64,000 bases of DNA from Streptomyces djakartensis (GCF_014651075.1 NZ_BMWE01000028.1:1-64000), one strand, 5' to 3'; counted from the stretch's first letter, positions 1 through 10,494 are shown. Translations and numbers: made by a program. Notes: generated by a model from the sequence alone, not told the origin.

Positions 1-1388
<1,388 letters not shown>

Positions 1389-1581
1389 GGCCCGGAAGGG
1401 CCTGTTGAGGCCAGATCCGGGGAGCGGGCCGCAAACCCCCGCGGCGGGGCGTTTCTCCTGCCCCGCCCGGGGCACGCATCAGTAACACCCCGCCCACCCG
1501 CGTGAGCCGGAGGAGCGCCCCGGGAGCCGCCGAAGCCCCCCGGAGGAGACGCACCCACCATGGGTGAAAGGACGCGACGCC

Positions 1582-3024
1582 ATGCCGGAAGCCGTCACAC
1601 GTACCGTCACCACCCCGCCCGGCCTTCTTGCCTCCCTGGATCCACTGCTGCGGGAATGGCTGCCACGTCAGCGCTGGTTCGCCGGCAAGGGACGTCCGGT
1701 CACCGGGTTCACGCTGGTCGCCGCCACCGAGCTGCTCCCGAGCACCGGCAAGCTCGGCCTGTACCACCTGCTGGTCCGCACCCACCAGCCGCTCGTGCCG
1801 TCCCATGGGGCGCCCGACCACCCCGGCGACTGCTACCAGCTCCTGATAGGCGTGCGCGAGGCGCTGCCGCCCCGGCTCGCGCCCGCGCTGATCGGGCACC
1901 TGTCGACGGGGCCGCTGGCCGGCCGGACGGTCTACGACGCCCTGCACGACCCCAGGCCGGCCGAGCTGCTGCTGGAGGCCCTGCGCACCCAGGCCCGGAT
2001 CGGCGTACTCCGCTTCGAGCGGGACGAGCGGCAGGACATCCGGTCCGGACTGGTACCGCGCGTGGTGACCGCGGAACAGTCCAACTCGTCGATCGTCTAC
2101 GGAGATACGTTCATTCTCAAGCTGTTGCGCCGGATCGTGCCCGGCGTCAACCCCGACCTCGAGCTGCCGCTGGCGCTGGCCCGCGAGGGCTGCCCCCGGG
2201 TGCCCGCGCCGACGGCCTGGATGGTCGCGGACGTCGACCCCACGGCCGACCCGGTGGTCTCGGCGGGGTCGGCGGACCTCGCCGGACAGCCGTACGTGCT
2301 GGGGGTGCTCCAGCCGTTCGTGCAGGGCGCCTCGGACGGCTGGGAGCTGGCGCTGCGGGAGCTCGCCAAGGGTGAGGACTTCGGCGCCGAGGCGCGGGCG
2401 CTGGGGCGGGCCACCGCCGAGGTGCACACCGCGCTGGCCCGGGCGTTGCCGACCGTCACCCTCGGTCATGTGCAGCTGGAGCTGATGGTCGGCGGCATGA
2501 TCGAGCGCCTGGAGGCGGCCGTTCAGGCGGTGCCGGCGCTCAGGCCCTACGCCGGCGGCCTGAGGTCGGCGTTCACGGCGCTGGGTGATCTGGCCTCCGA
2601 GGGCCGCACCTGGACCGCGCAGCGCGTGCACGGCGACCTTCACCTCGGTCAGTGCCTGCGCTCGCCGGCCGGCGAGTGGTGGCTGATCGACTTCGAGGGT
2701 GAGCCGGCCCGGCCGCTGCCCGAGCGGCGCATGCCGCAGCCGGCGGTGCGGGACGTCGCCGGGATGCTGCGGTCCTTCGACTACGCGGCGCGCTCGGTCG
2801 GTCCGCCCCAGCCGGACTGGGCCGAGACCTGCCGTTCCGCGTACTGCTCCGGATACGCCGAGGCCTCCGGCCGCGATCCGCGCACCGACCCGGTGCTGTT
2901 GCGCGCCTACGAGACGGACAAGGCGATCTACGAGGTGGTGTACGAGGCCCGGCACCGCCCCGACTGGCTGCCGGTGCCCCTGGCCGCCATAGAGCGGCTC
3001 GCCTCGTCCGGCCACTTGACCTGA
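1582..3024 (+). CDS. mak: Maltokinase (Pep2/Mak)
   Basis: ATP-dependent kinase that makes alpha-maltose-1-phosphate, donor for GlgE. The protein (480 aa from ATG 1582) has the aminoglycoside-phosphotransferase-like fold: an N-terminal cap with WLPRQRWFAGKGR near residues 25-37, then the catalytic loop VHGDLHLGQ and the metal-binding segment LIDFEGEP. The start is uncertain. ATG 1582 has AAAGGAC close upstream; an in-frame GTG at 1564 would add six residues and sits 16 nt after a GGAGGAG. It lies between treS and glgB in one orientation, 27 nt before glgB, so the three are probably co-transcribed. Fusion forms (TreS-Mak) exist elsewhere; here the genes are separate. Confidence 0.93.
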   Translation: MPEAVTRTVTTPPGLLASLDPLLREWLPRQRWFAGKGRPVTGFTLVAATELLPSTGKLGLYHLLVRTHQPLVPSHGAPDHPGDCYQLLIGVREALPPRLAPALIGHLSTGPLAGRTVYDALHDPRPAELLLEALRTQARIGVLRFERDERQDIRSGLVPRVVTAEQSNSSIVYGDTFILKLLRRIVPGVNPDLELPLALAREGCPRVPAPTAWMVADVDPTADPVVSAGSADLAGQPYVLGVLQPFVQGASDGWELALRELAKGEDFGAEARALGRATAEVHTALARALPTVTLGHVQLELMVGGMIERLEAAVQAVPALRPYAGGLRSAFTALGDLASEGRTWTAQRVHGDLHLGQCLRSPAGEWWLIDFEGEPARPLPERRMPQPAVRDVAGMLRSFDYAARSVGPPQPDWAETCRSAYCSGYAEASGRDPRTDPVLLRAYETDKAIYEVVYEARHRPDWLPVPLAAIERLASSGHLT

Positions 3025-3051
3025 CCCACCCTCGCCCTGGAGGCTCCGCCC

Positions 3052-5958
3052 GTGACCCCCCGCCCTGAGTCCAGCGGTTCGCGTCCCGAGAGGACGGCCG
3101 GGGAGAAGATCCCCGAGCAGCCCACGGCCGCCCAGCAGAAGAGCGCCGCGAAGAAGACGGCGGTGCCGAAACAGGCAGCGGCCAAGAAGGGGACGGCTGC
3201 CGCGAAGAAGGCCGCCGCCAAGAAGACGCCCTCCGCGCAGTCGCCCGCGGCGAAGGCCGCCGCGAAGAAGGCTGCCTCGGCGAAGAAGACGGCTCCGGCG
3301 AAGACGACGGCCCCGAAGAAGGCGGCCGCCGAGAAGGCCGCCACGAAGAAGGCCGTCACGAAGAAGACGGCTTCCGCGACGGCGACCGCGGCGAAGTCCA
3401 CCGCCGAGAAGGTGGCGGCGACGAAGGCGGCTGCCGCCGGACAGCCCACGCCGAAGAAGGCGACCGCCAAGAAGGCGACCGCCAAGAAGGCAACCGCCAA
3501 GAAGGCGACGGCCAAGAAGGCGGTGGCCGAGAAGGCCACCACGACGAAGGCGGCCGCCGCCAAGGCCACCGGCGCCACGACGTCTGCCGTGAGCCCCCCG
3601 GCGAAGAAGGCCGCCGCGAAGAAGGCGCCTGCCAAGAAGGCCACCACCAGGAAGCCCACCACCGGGGCAACCACCACCACGGCCACCGCCGCCGGGACGG
3701 CTCCCACCGGCACGGCCGCCGCCGCGAAGGCCGCCCCCGCCCAGGTCGCCCCGCCGGAGATGGAGATCGCCGTCTCGCCGGCCGTCGACGCGGCGGACCG
3801 GGAGCGGCTGCTCCACGGCACGCACCACGACCCGCACTCCGTGCTCGGCGCCCACCCCGTGCCCGGCGGGGTCGCGTTCCGGGCGTTCCGGCCGTACGCG
3901 CGGTCCGTGACCGTCCTCTCCGGAGAACTCCGGGCGGAGCTGCACGACGACGGCGAGGGCTTCTTCTCCGGGCTGCTGCCGCTGACGGAGGTCCCGGCGT
4001 ACCGGCTGCTCGTGGCGTACGAGGGTACGGTCCAGGAGACCGAGGACGCCTACCGCTTCCTGCCGACGCTGGGCGAGCTGGACCTGCACCTGATCGGCGA
4101 GGGCCGGCACGAGGAGCTGTGGACGGCGCTGGGCGCGCACCCGACGACCCACCAGGGCGTGACCGGCACCCGGTTCGCGGTGTGGGCGCCGAACGCGCGC
4201 GGCGTGCGCGTGGCCGGCACCTTCAACTTCTGGGACGGCACCGGGCACGCCATGCGGTCGCTGGGGACGTCCGGGGTGTGGGAGCTGTTCCTGCCGGACA
4301 TCGGCGAGGGCGAGCTGTACAAGTTCGAGATCACCCGGCCCGACGGGTCGAAGACGCTGCGCGCCGACCCGCTGGCCCGCCGCACGGAGGTGCCGCCGGC
4401 GACCTCGTCGGTCATCACGTCCTCGCGGTACGAGTGGGGTGACGCCGAGTGGCTGGCCCGGCGCGCCGATGCCCCGGCGCACGAGTCGCCGTTCTCGGTG
4501 TACGAGATCCACCTGCCGTCCTGGCGACCTGGACTGACGTACCGTCAACTCGCGGACCAGCTCCCCGCGTACGTCAAGAAACTGGGTTTCACGCACGTCG
4601 AGCTGATGCCTGTCGCCGAGCACCCGTTCGGCGGTTCCTGGGGGTACCAGGTCACCGGCTTCTACGCGCCCACGGCCCGCCTCGGCACGCCCGACGACTT
4701 CCGGTACCTGGTCGACAGGCTGCACCAGGCCGGCATCGGCGTCCTCATGGACTGGGTTCCGGCGCACTTCCCGCGCGACGACTGGGCGCTCGCCGAGTTC
4801 GACGGCCGCCCGCTGTACGAGCACGAGGACCCGCTGCGGGCCGCGCATCCCGACTGGGGCACGCTGGAGTTCGACTTCGGACGCAACGAGGTGCGCAACT
4901 TCCTCGTCGCGAACGCGGTGTACTGGTGCGAGGAGTTCCACATCGACGGGCTGCGCGTGGACGCGGTGGCGTCCATGCTCTACCTCGACTACTCCCGCGA
5001 GCCGGGCCAGTGGACGCCCAACGAGCACGGCGGCCGGGAGAACCTGGACGCGGTGGCGTTCCTGCAGGAGATGAACGCGACGGTGTACCGCAGGGTGCCC
5101 GGTGTGGTCACGATCGCCGAGGAGTCCACCGCGTGGGACGGCGTCACCCGGGCCACCCACCACAAGGGGCCGAGCGGCTTCGGCGGGCTCGGGTTCGGGC
5201 TGAAGTGGAACATGGGGTGGATGCACGACTCGCTGCAGTACATGAGCCACGAGCCGGTGCACCGCAAGTACCACCACCACGAGATGACGTTCTCGATGGT
5301 GTACGCGTACAGCGAGAACTACGTGCTGCCGATCTCCCACGACGAAGTCGTGCACGGCAAGCGCTCCCTGGTGTCGAAGATGCCGGGCGACTGGTGGCAG
5401 CAGCGCGCCGGGGTGCGGTCCTACCTCGGCTTCATGTGGGCCCATCCGGGCAAGCAACTGCTCTTCATGGGCCAGGAGTTCGCGCAGGGCGCCGAGTGGT
5501 CCGAGGCGCACGGGCCCGACTGGTGGCTGCTGGACCCGGGCTACGGGGCCGAGGCCGACCACCGGGGCGTCCGTGACCTGGTCCGTGACCTCAACACCGT
5601 GTACCGCGCCACACCGGCCCTGTGGCGGCTCGACACGGACCCGGCCGGATTCGAGTGGATCGTCGGGGACGCCGCCGACTACAACGTCCTGGCGTTCCTG
5701 CGGCTGGACGAGGAGGGCACCCCGCTGCTGGCGGTGTCGAACTTCGCGCCGGTCGTCCGCCAGGACTACCGGCTGGGCGTGCCCGAGGACGTCCCCGCCT
5801 GGCACGAGGCCGTCAACACCGACGCCGCCCGCTACGGCGGCAGCGATGTCACCAACCCCGACGCGGTCAAACCCGAGGCCCAGCCTTGGCACGGCCGGCC
5901 GGCGAGCATTCGCCTGACCCTGCCCCCGCTGGCGACGGTGTGGCTGCGCCCGGCGTAG
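3052..5958 (+). CDS. glgB: 1,4-alpha-glucan branching enzyme with histone-H1-like N-terminal tail
   Basis: GH13 branching enzyme introducing alpha-1,6 branches into glycogen or GlgE-made glucan. The protein is 968 aa against the usual 700-750. The conserved part begins around residue 240 ([19 protein letters not shown]), followed by a CBM48 region ([14 protein letters not shown]), then the catalytic barrel with [18 protein letters not shown] (nucleophile Asp), TIAEESTAW (Glu) and [11 protein letters not shown]. Residues 1-235 are almost only Ala, Lys, Thr and Pro, with AKKA/AKKT repeats resembling the DNA-binding tails of Streptomyces HupS or histone H1. Base composition of the tail matches the rest of the gene. 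GTG start with CTGGAGG upstream. What the tail does is not known; binding to DNA or a polyanion is inference. Confidence 0.95.
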   Translation: MTPRPESSGSRPERTAGEKIPEQPTAAQQKSAAKKTAVPKQAAAKKGTAAAKKAAAKKTPSAQSPAAKAAAKKAASAKKTAPAKTTAPKKAAAEKAATKKAVTKKTASATATAAKSTAEKVAATKAAAAGQPTPKKATAKKATAKKATAKKATAKKAVAEKATTTKAAAAKATGATTSAVSPPAKKAAAKKAPAKKATTRKPTTGATTTTATAAGTAPTGTAAAAKAAPAQVAPPEMEIAVSPAVDAADRERLLHGTHHDPHSVLGAHPVPGGVAFRAFRPYARSVTVLSGELRAELHDDGEGFFSGLLPLTEVPAYRLLVAYEGTVQETEDAYRFLPTLGELDLHLIGEGRHEELWTALGAHPTTHQGVTGTRFAVWAPNARGVRVAGTFNFWDGTGHAMRSLGTSGVWELFLPDIGEGELYKFEITRPDGSKTLRADPLARRTEVPPATSSVITSSRYEWGDAEWLARRADAPAHESPFSVYEIHLPSWRPGLTYRQLADQLPAYVKKLGFTHVELMPVAEHPFGGSWGYQVTGFYAPTARLGTPDDFRYLVDRLHQAGIGVLMDWVPAHFPRDDWALAEFDGRPLYEHEDPLRAAHPDWGTLEFDFGRNEVRNFLVANAVYWCEEFHIDGLRVDAVASMLYLDYSREPGQWTPNEHGGRENLDAVAFLQEMNATVYRRVPGVVTIAEESTAWDGVTRATHHKGPSGFGGLGFGLKWNMGWMHDSLQYMSHEPVHRKYHHHEMTFSMVYAYSENYVLPISHDEVVHGKRSLVSKMPGDWWQQRAGVRSYLGFMWAHPGKQLLFMGQEFAQGAEWSEAHGPDWWLLDPGYGAEADHRGVRDLVRDLNTVYRATPALWRLDTDPAGFEWIVGDAADYNVLAFLRLDEEGTPLLAVSNFAPVVRQDYRLGVPEDVPAWHEAVNTDAARYGGSDVTNPDAVKPEAQPWHGRPASIRLTLPPLATVWLRPA
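3451..3525 (+). repeat. Five tandem 15-bp units in the glgB tail
   Basis: Five consecutive 15-bp units, consensus GCCAAGAAGGCGACC, encode AKKAT repeats inside the Lys/Ala-rich tail of GlgB. The units differ by only a few bases, so copy number could vary between strains by slippage. Confidence 0.8.
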
Positions 5959-6083
5959 CGTTCCGCGCGCCGCAGTACGACCCGGCAGGCGGCTGCCTGC
6001 CCGAGCCGCCGGCGCACGTCCCCATGGACAGGCAGGGTTGAGCGCCGACCGTACTGCCGCACTGTCCGCACCGCCCACTGTGA

Positions 6084-6123
6084 CACTGCTGTGACGGGAG
6101 GAGTGGCTTCCGCCACAGCAGTG
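6084..6123 (+). terminator. Inverted repeat downstream of glgB
   Basis: Perfect 10-bp arms CACTGCTGTG and CACAGCAGTG separated by 20 nt, 125 nt after the glgB stop. There is no T-run, so this could be a Rho-independent-like terminator of the actinobacterial type or an operator for the small genes that follow. Confidence 0.4.
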
Positions 6124-6185
6124 CCCTCGGGGTCCTGGTGGGGTGGCCGCATGCGTGCCGTCCCGCTCACCTCGCAGGTACTGCC

Positions 6186-6308
6186 GTGCTGACGGACCTC
6201 GGGGTCCCGTCGGCCTGCGCCGTCTTCGCCCTCGCCGCCGCGCTGCTCGCCATCGGCACGGGCAGCGCGGCCGAGCCGCGTGCCCGGAAGGCCGCCGGGG
6301 CGTCGTGA
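6186..6308 (+). CDS. Putative 40-aa membrane miniprotein, coupled to next gene
   Basis: A GTG-initiated 40-codon frame. One hydrophobic segment (CAVFALAAALLAIGTG) is followed by a basic tail (PRARKAAGAS). The stop TGA overlaps the GTG start of the next membrane gene (GTGA, 6305-6308), the typical signature of translational coupling. The ribosome site is weak (GCAGGT). I do not recognise a family. The case rests on the overlap, the single membrane helix and the shared membrane character of the partner; it could be a chance frame. Confidence 0.45.
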   Translation: MLTDLGVPSACAVFALAAALLAIGTGSAAEPRARKAAGAS

Positions 6309-6715
6309 CGCTGCTGCCGGTGTTCGCCGGACTCGTACTGGTCCAGGTCGCGCTGCGCGGCCTTCTGACACATCCGCGGCTGCCGCTGTGGCTGCGGACC
6401 GCGGTGTTCTGGGCGGCGCCCTGCTGTGCCGTGACCTGGACCATGATCATGACGGCGGACGATCCCTTCCTGTTCCCGGAGACCGCCCCCTGCCCCCGCG
6501 AGCCGATGCGGGAGGGCTTCCTCGGGGGCGGGAAGGCCTGGGGGGTGTCCACGCCGTTTCCGCCCCGGGCCTACTGCCAATGGGAGGACGGCACCACCTA
6601 CGACCTCGCGCCCGGCGCCGTGTTCGTGTTCTGGGTCTTCTTCGCCCTGACGGTCCTACCACTGGCGGCCGGGCTGTGGCACGCCCTGCGGGAGCCCGAA
6701 GCCCTGCGGCGGTAG
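6305..6715 (+). CDS. Small integral membrane protein, unknown function
   Basis: Protein of 136 aa from GTG 6305, the most plausible start because upstream in-frame sequence is Arg-rich and unlike protein. It has three hydrophobic segments: LLPVFAGLVLVQVALRGLL at the N-terminus, LWLRTAVFWAAPCCAVTWTMIM around residues 30-50, and FVFWVFFALTVLPLAAGLWH near the C-terminus. Between the second and third lies a 45-residue extracytoplasmic-looking loop with two Cys (TAPCPRE and RAYCQWEDG) that could pair. It overlaps the stop of the 40-aa frame by 4 nt. No family recognised. Confidence 0.6.
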   Translation: MTLLPVFAGLVLVQVALRGLLTHPRLPLWLRTAVFWAAPCCAVTWTMIMTADDPFLFPETAPCPREPMREGFLGGGKAWGVSTPFPPRAYCQWEDGTTYDLAPGAVFVFWVFFALTVLPLAAGLWHALREPEALRR

Positions 6716-6733
6716 GCGTGTTCCGAGCTGTCG

Positions 6734-6793
6734 ACGGCCGGTGCGGTCGCGTAGGACTGGGCGCCCAGGGGCGACGCCCACCGCACCGGCCGT
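6734..6793. terminator. Long hairpin between convergent genes
   Basis: Perfect 14-bp arms ACGGCCGGTGCGGT (6734-6747) and its complement (6780-6793), separated by 32 nt that can fold further. It sits between the plus-strand membrane gene ending at 6715 and the minus-strand helicase ending at 6822, so it likely terminates both. Confidence 0.6.
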
Positions 6794-6821
6794 GCGCCGG
6801 CGGTGACTACGACACGAACTG

Positions 6822-9092
6822 TTACCGGTCCTGCACGAGGTGCTCGGCCAAGGCCTTCGGCAGCTCCCCGGTGTGCAGCACGCCCAGCCGCTGGGTGGCC
6901 CGGGTCAGCGCCACATACAGGTCACTGGTGCCGTACCGGCCGGGCTCGACCACGAGGACGGAGTCGAACTCCAGGCCCTTGGCCTGCCGCGGGTCGAGCA
7001 GGACGACCGTCCGCGTGAGGTCAGGTTCGGCGCCCGCCGTGACCCCGTCCAGCCGGGCCGCGATGCTCCGGTGGAGGTCGCGGGGCGCGATCACCGCGAG
7101 CCGCCCCTCGTCGGGGGTGAGCTCCCCGACCGCCTCGGCCACCGAACCCGGCAGGTCGCCGGTGGCCCGTGCCCAGGGGCGTACGCCCGTGGAGCGGACC
7201 GAGCTCGGCGGCTCGAAATCCGGCTGCTCGGCGCGCACCACGGCCGCCGCCACGCCCATGATCTCGGCCGGGGTCCGGTAGTTGACGCCCAGCCGGGTGT
7301 GCTCCCAGCGGTCCTCCACGAACGGGGCGAGGATGCCCGCCCAGGAGCCGACCCCGGCCGCCTCCGCGGTCTGCGCGGGGTCGCCGACCAGGGTCATCGA
7401 ACGCGTCGGGCTGCGCCGCATCAGCAGCCGCCACGCCATCGGCGACAGCTCCTGCGCCTCGTCGACGATGATGTGGCCGAACGCCCAGGTGCGGTCGGCC
7501 GCGGCGCGCTCGGCGGCGCTGCGGTGGTCGTCCTCCTCGTGCCGCTCGGCGAACCGCTCGGCGTCGATGATGTCGTGCGCGGACAGCACCTCGGAGCTCT
7601 CGGGGTCGTCCTCCTCCTTGTCCTCGAACTCGTAGGTCCGGGACGCGTACGACACCTCGAGCACGCCCTGCGCGTAGGCGATCTGCTCTTCCCGCTCGCG
7701 CGCGGCGCGCTCCCTGGCCAGGCGATCGTCCTCGCCGAGGAGCTCGGCGGCCTCGTCCAGCAGCGGCACGTCCGCCACCGTCCAGCGCCGGGTCACCGGG
7801 CGGCGTACGGCGTCGGCGTCCTCGGCGGAGAGGAACTCCTCCGGGGCGGCGAGGAAGTCGGCGACGAGCCGCTGCGGGGTGAGCACCGGCCACAACTGGT
7901 CGATCGCGGACCAGACGTCGGGGTTCTCGGCGAGGTCGTCGCGGATCTGGGTGATGTCGCTGGGGTCGAGCAGGCTGGACCCGTCGAAGGGGTCGGTGCC
8001 GATGCGCTCGGCGTACAGCTCGGTGAGGGTGTTGAGGATGTGGCCCTCGAAGTGCTCGCGGGCCGCGTTGTGGGGCAGCTTCGCGGCCCGGGTGCGCTCG
8101 CGGGCGACCTTCACCAGACCGTCGTCGAGCATGAGGACCTCACGCTCGTGCTCGATGGCGATCACCGGGTCGGGCAGTGCCTGCCGGCCGCGTACGACCT
8201 CGGCGAGGACGTCGGCCATGCCGGCGCGGCCCTTGACGGCGGCGGCCTCGGGGGTGTCGGCCGCGGTCGCCTTCACCCCGGGGAACAGCTCGCCCACGGT
8301 CGCGAGGAGTACGCCCGTCTCACCCAGGGAGGGCAGCACCTCGCCGATGTAGCCGAGGAACGCCGGGTTGGGCCCGACGATCAGCACCGCCCGCTTGGCG
8401 AGCAGTTCCCGGTGCTCGTACAGCAGATACGCGGCGCGGTGCAGGGCGACGGCCGTCTTGCCGGTGCCCGGTCCGCCCTCCACCACCATGACGCCGCGGT
8501 GCGGGGCGCGGATGATCCGGTCCTGGTCGGCCTGGATGGTCTGCACGATGTCGCTCATGCGGCCGGTGCGGGCGGAGTTGAGCGCGGCGAGCAGCACGGC
8601 GTCACCGGTGGGGTCCTCGTGACCGGTGCGGGTCTCGTCGCCGAGGTCGAGGATCTCGTCGTGCAGATGGGTGACCCGGCGCCCGTCCGTCGCGATGTGC
8701 CGTCGCCGCCTCAGGCCCATCGGGGTGTGGCCGGTGGCCAGGTAGAAGGGTCGGGCGACGTCGGCGCGCCAGTCGATCAGCACGGGGGTGCGCTCGGCGT
8801 CGTCGGTGCGCAGCCCGATGCGGCCGATGTGGTGGGTGGTGCCGGAGGTGAGGTCGATCCGGCCGAAGCACAGGGAGCCGTCCACCGCGTTCAGTGCGGC
8901 GAGCAGCCCGGATCGCTCCGCCACGAGGATGTCCCGCTCAAGTCTTGCCTGCATGGGGGTGTCGCCCTGCGCGAGCGCGTCCGTGACGGAGGTCTCGGCG
9001 TCGCCGCGCAGCGCGTCCACGCGTGCGTACAACCCGTCGATGAATTCCTGCTCCTGCCGCAATTCATCGTCCGGAAATTCGGTGTTTGACAA
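6822..9092 (-). CDS. helD: HelD-like superfamily I ATPase (RNA polymerase recycling factor)
   Basis: UvrD/Rep-related SF1 ATPase of the HelD group, which releases stalled RNA polymerase; actinobacterial members can protect against rifamycins. The 756-aa protein has an acidic coiled-coil N-terminus (about 1-65, DELRQEQEFIDGLYARVDAL), Walker A GGPGTGKTAVALHR near residue 207, the long insertion typical of HelD, then HIIVDEAQELSPMAWRLLM (Walker B), LVGDPAQT, NYRTPAEI and YVALTRATQRLGVLH (motif VI). Catalytic motifs are intact. It is transcribed alone. The upstream region carries its own dyad but no obvious rifamycin-associated element, so a housekeeping or stress role is as likely as induced resistance. 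Confidence 0.9.
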   Translation of the reverse strand: MSNTEFPDDELRQEQEFIDGLYARVDALRGDAETSVTDALAQGDTPMQARLERDILVAERSGLLAALNAVDGSLCFGRIDLTSGTTHHIGRIGLRTDDAERTPVLIDWRADVARPFYLATGHTPMGLRRRRHIATDGRRVTHLHDEILDLGDETRTGHEDPTGDAVLLAALNSARTGRMSDIVQTIQADQDRIIRAPHRGVMVVEGGPGTGKTAVALHRAAYLLYEHRELLAKRAVLIVGPNPAFLGYIGEVLPSLGETGVLLATVGELFPGVKATAADTPEAAAVKGRAGMADVLAEVVRGRQALPDPVIAIEHEREVLMLDDGLVKVARERTRAAKLPHNAAREHFEGHILNTLTELYAERIGTDPFDGSSLLDPSDITQIRDDLAENPDVWSAIDQLWPVLTPQRLVADFLAAPEEFLSAEDADAVRRPVTRRWTVADVPLLDEAAELLGEDDRLARERAAREREEQIAYAQGVLEVSYASRTYEFEDKEEDDPESSEVLSAHDIIDAERFAERHEEDDHRSAAERAAADRTWAFGHIIVDEAQELSPMAWRLLMRRSPTRSMTLVGDPAQTAEAAGVGSWAGILAPFVEDRWEHTRLGVNYRTPAEIMGVAAAVVRAEQPDFEPPSSVRSTGVRPWARATGDLPGSVAEAVGELTPDEGRLAVIAPRDLHRSIAARLDGVTAGAEPDLTRTVVLLDPRQAKGLEFDSVLVVEPGRYGTSDLYVALTRATQRLGVLHTGELPKALAEHLVQDR

Positions 9093-9134
9093 TTCCGCTC
9101 CCGCCCGGATATACTGTGCTCACTGAACTTCACT

Positions 9135-9158
9135 GTGACTTCTTCGAACTGAAGTCAC
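9135..9158 (-). promoter_or_regulatory. Dyad in the helD promoter region
   Basis: Perfect 8-bp arms GTGACTTC and GAAGTCAC around an 8-nt centre containing TTCGAA, 43-66 nt upstream of the helD start. A further half-copy (GAACTTCAC) precedes it. The AT-rich stretch GGATATACTGT just upstream of the start could hold promoter elements. Bound protein unknown. Confidence 0.45.
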
Positions 9159-9180
9159 GAACGGACAAATATACGCAAGG

Positions 9181-9212
9181 AAATCCCCCGGGCGCAATTG
9201 CCCGGGGGATTT
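9181..9212 (-). terminator. Terminator of the merR-thioredoxin operon
   Basis: Perfect 13-bp stem (AAATCCCCCGGGC and its complement) with loop GCAATT. The AAATC/GATTT ends provide a short T-tract in either direction. It lies 18 nt past the thioredoxin stop on the minus strand. Confidence 0.75.
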
Positions 9213-9230
9213 CTCCTCTTCAGGTCGGCA

Positions 9231-9548
9231 TCACAGCACGTCGGCGAGCTCCTCCAGCAGCCGCCGCTTGGCCCGCGCTCCCACCATCGACTTCACGGGC
9301 TCACCGCCGCGGAACACCATGAACGTCGGCATGGAGAGCACCTTGTAGGCGTTCGTGGTCAGCGGGTTGGTGTCCACGTCGAGCTGCACCACCTTCAGAC
9401 GCTCCCCCACCTCCGCGGCCAGCGCGCTGAGCACCGGTCCCATCTGCCGGCACGGCGGGCACCAGTCGGCGGTGAACTCCACCAGCACCGGAAGGCCGGC
9501 GCCGATCACCTCCGCCTCGAAGTCCGCGTCCGTCACATCGATCACCAT
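9231..9548 (-). CDS. trxA: Thioredoxin with WCPPC active site
   Basis: Single-domain thioredoxin of 105 aa that reduces disulfides in cytoplasmic proteins. The active site reads ADWCPPCRQ (Cys30 and Cys33), so the usual Gly of WCGPC is Pro. The cis-Pro loop SMPTFMVF is present. ATG 9548 was chosen over upstream alternatives because it overlaps the stop of the MerR gene (ATGGTGA), implying translational coupling; an earlier in-frame start would add MRAGRAH. Pairing with a cysteine-containing MerR regulator suggests redox or thiol-stress control of both genes. Confidence 0.92.
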   Translation of the reverse strand: MVIDVTDADFEAEVIGAGLPVLVEFTADWCPPCRQMGPVLSALAAEVGERLKVVQLDVDTNPLTTNAYKVLSMPTFMVFRGGEPVKSMVGARAKRRLLEELADVL

Positions 9549-9955
9549 GTGCGCCCTCCCAGCTCGCACCGTGGCTCCGGACCCCCCGGAGCCTCCGCCT
9601 CGGCGGCCAGCTCGGCCCGCGCGAGCTGCCGCGCGACCGTCTCCCGCACACCCGTCAGCTGGCTGATCAGACTGTCCAGTTCATCCAGCTTGCGCCGGTA
9701 GACCGCGAGCGACGCCGGGCAGGAGTCGCCCTCGGGATGGCCGGCCCGCAGACATTCCACGAAGGGCCGCGTCTCCTCCAGGCCGAACCCGAAGTCCTGC
9801 AGTGTCCGGATCTGCCGGAGCAGCCGCAGATCGCTCTCGTCGTAACTGCGGTACCCATTGCTCGTCCGCCGCGCGGGCAGCAGCCCACGCGACTCGTAGT
9901 ACCGCAGCGTCCGCGTCGTGGTCCCGGCCCGCGCGGCCAGCTCGCCGATTCGCAT
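9542..9955 (-). CDS. MerR-family transcriptional regulator
   Basis: 137-aa MerR protein that would bind a dyad between promoter elements. The N-terminal winged helix is RIGELAARAGTTTRTLRYYESRGLL, then the second helix pair YRSYDESDLRLLRQI and a dimerisation helix. Cys68 (FVECLRAGH) and Cys79 (GDSCPAS) lie at the start of the effector-binding region and could sense metal, thiol or electrophile; a third Cys is near the C-terminus. The gene heads a two-gene operon with thioredoxin. A matching operator lies just upstream. The ligand cannot be assigned from sequence. Confidence 0.88.
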   Translation of the reverse strand: MRIGELAARAGTTTRTLRYYESRGLLPARRTSNGYRSYDESDLRLLRQIRTLQDFGFGLEETRPFVECLRAGHPEGDSCPASLAVYRRKLDELDSLISQLTGVRETVARQLARAELAAEAEAPGGPEPRCELGGRTW

Positions 9956-9970
9956 GCGGTCGAACGTAAT

Positions 9971-9990
9971 CCTTGACGCCCGCGTCAGGG
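9971..9990 (-). promoter_or_regulatory. MerR-type operator upstream of merR-trx
   Basis: 20-bp dyad CCTTGACGCCCGCGTCAGGG, arms matching at 7 of 8 positions around CCCG, 16 nt upstream of the MerR start. Long GC-centred TTGAC/GTCAA-type dyads are typical MerR-family operators, so autoregulation is likely. It overlaps the 3' end of the Lrp gene. Confidence 0.55.
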
Positions 9991-10494
9991 CAACAGCGGC
10001 TTCCGCTCCACCGGGGAGGTCAGCACGATCGACGTCGTCGTGCGTCCCAGCGCGGACACCTCCTCCAGGATCTCCTCGAGATGCACGGTGTCCCGCACGG
10101 CCACCTTGAGGATCCAGCAGTCCTCCCCGACCACGTGGTGCACCTCGGTGATCTCCGGCCGCTCGATCAGCTCCAGGGTCCTGGGGTGCTTCAGGTTGTA
10201 CCCGCCGTGCGGGTTGACCCGGATGAACGCCTGGATGCCGTAACCGAGCCGGGCTGGCACGACCCGGGCGCCGTAGCCGGTGATCACGCCCGCCGCCTCC
10301 AGTCGCCGCACCCGCTCGGTGACCGCCGCCGGACTGAGCCGGACCCGGCGGCCCAGCTCGCTGAGCTTGATCCGGCCGTCGGTCTGGAGCAGTTCGAGGA
10401 TCTGCCGGTCCAACGCGTCGAACGCCACCGATGTTTCGTCGGCGGCGGCCCGCAGATGCCGTGGTTCTTTCGGTGCGGCGGCCTGAACTCCCAT
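9985..10494 (-). CDS. Lrp/AsnC-family regulator
   Basis: 169-aa feast/famine regulator. HTH domain about residues 25-75 (ALDRQILELLQTDGRIKLSELGRRV followed by LSPAAVTERVRRLEAAGVI), then an RAM ligand-binding domain (YGIQAFIRVNPHG, EITEVHHVVGEDCWILKV). ATG 10494 is chosen because the reading frame upstream is not protein-like. Divergent from the epimerase gene with only 45 bp between starts, so the two probably share a control region. It ends 5 nt inside the operator of the next operon. Confidence 0.88.
   Translation of the reverse strand: MGVQAAAPKEPRHLRAAADETSVAFDALDRQILELLQTDGRIKLSELGRRVRLSPAAVTERVRRLEAAGVITGYGARVVPARLGYGIQAFIRVNPHGGYNLKHPRTLELIERPEITEVHHVVGEDCWILKVAVRDTVHLEEILEEVSALGRTTTSIVLTSPVERKPLLP

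Noticed and set aside
3451-3525. CRISPR-like tandem repeat
   Set aside because: Units are 15 bp, contiguous without spacers and in coding frame; it is a protein repeat.
6840-9089. 749-codon plus-strand frame opposite helD
   Set aside because: No recognisable domains; helD motifs are complete on the minus strand.
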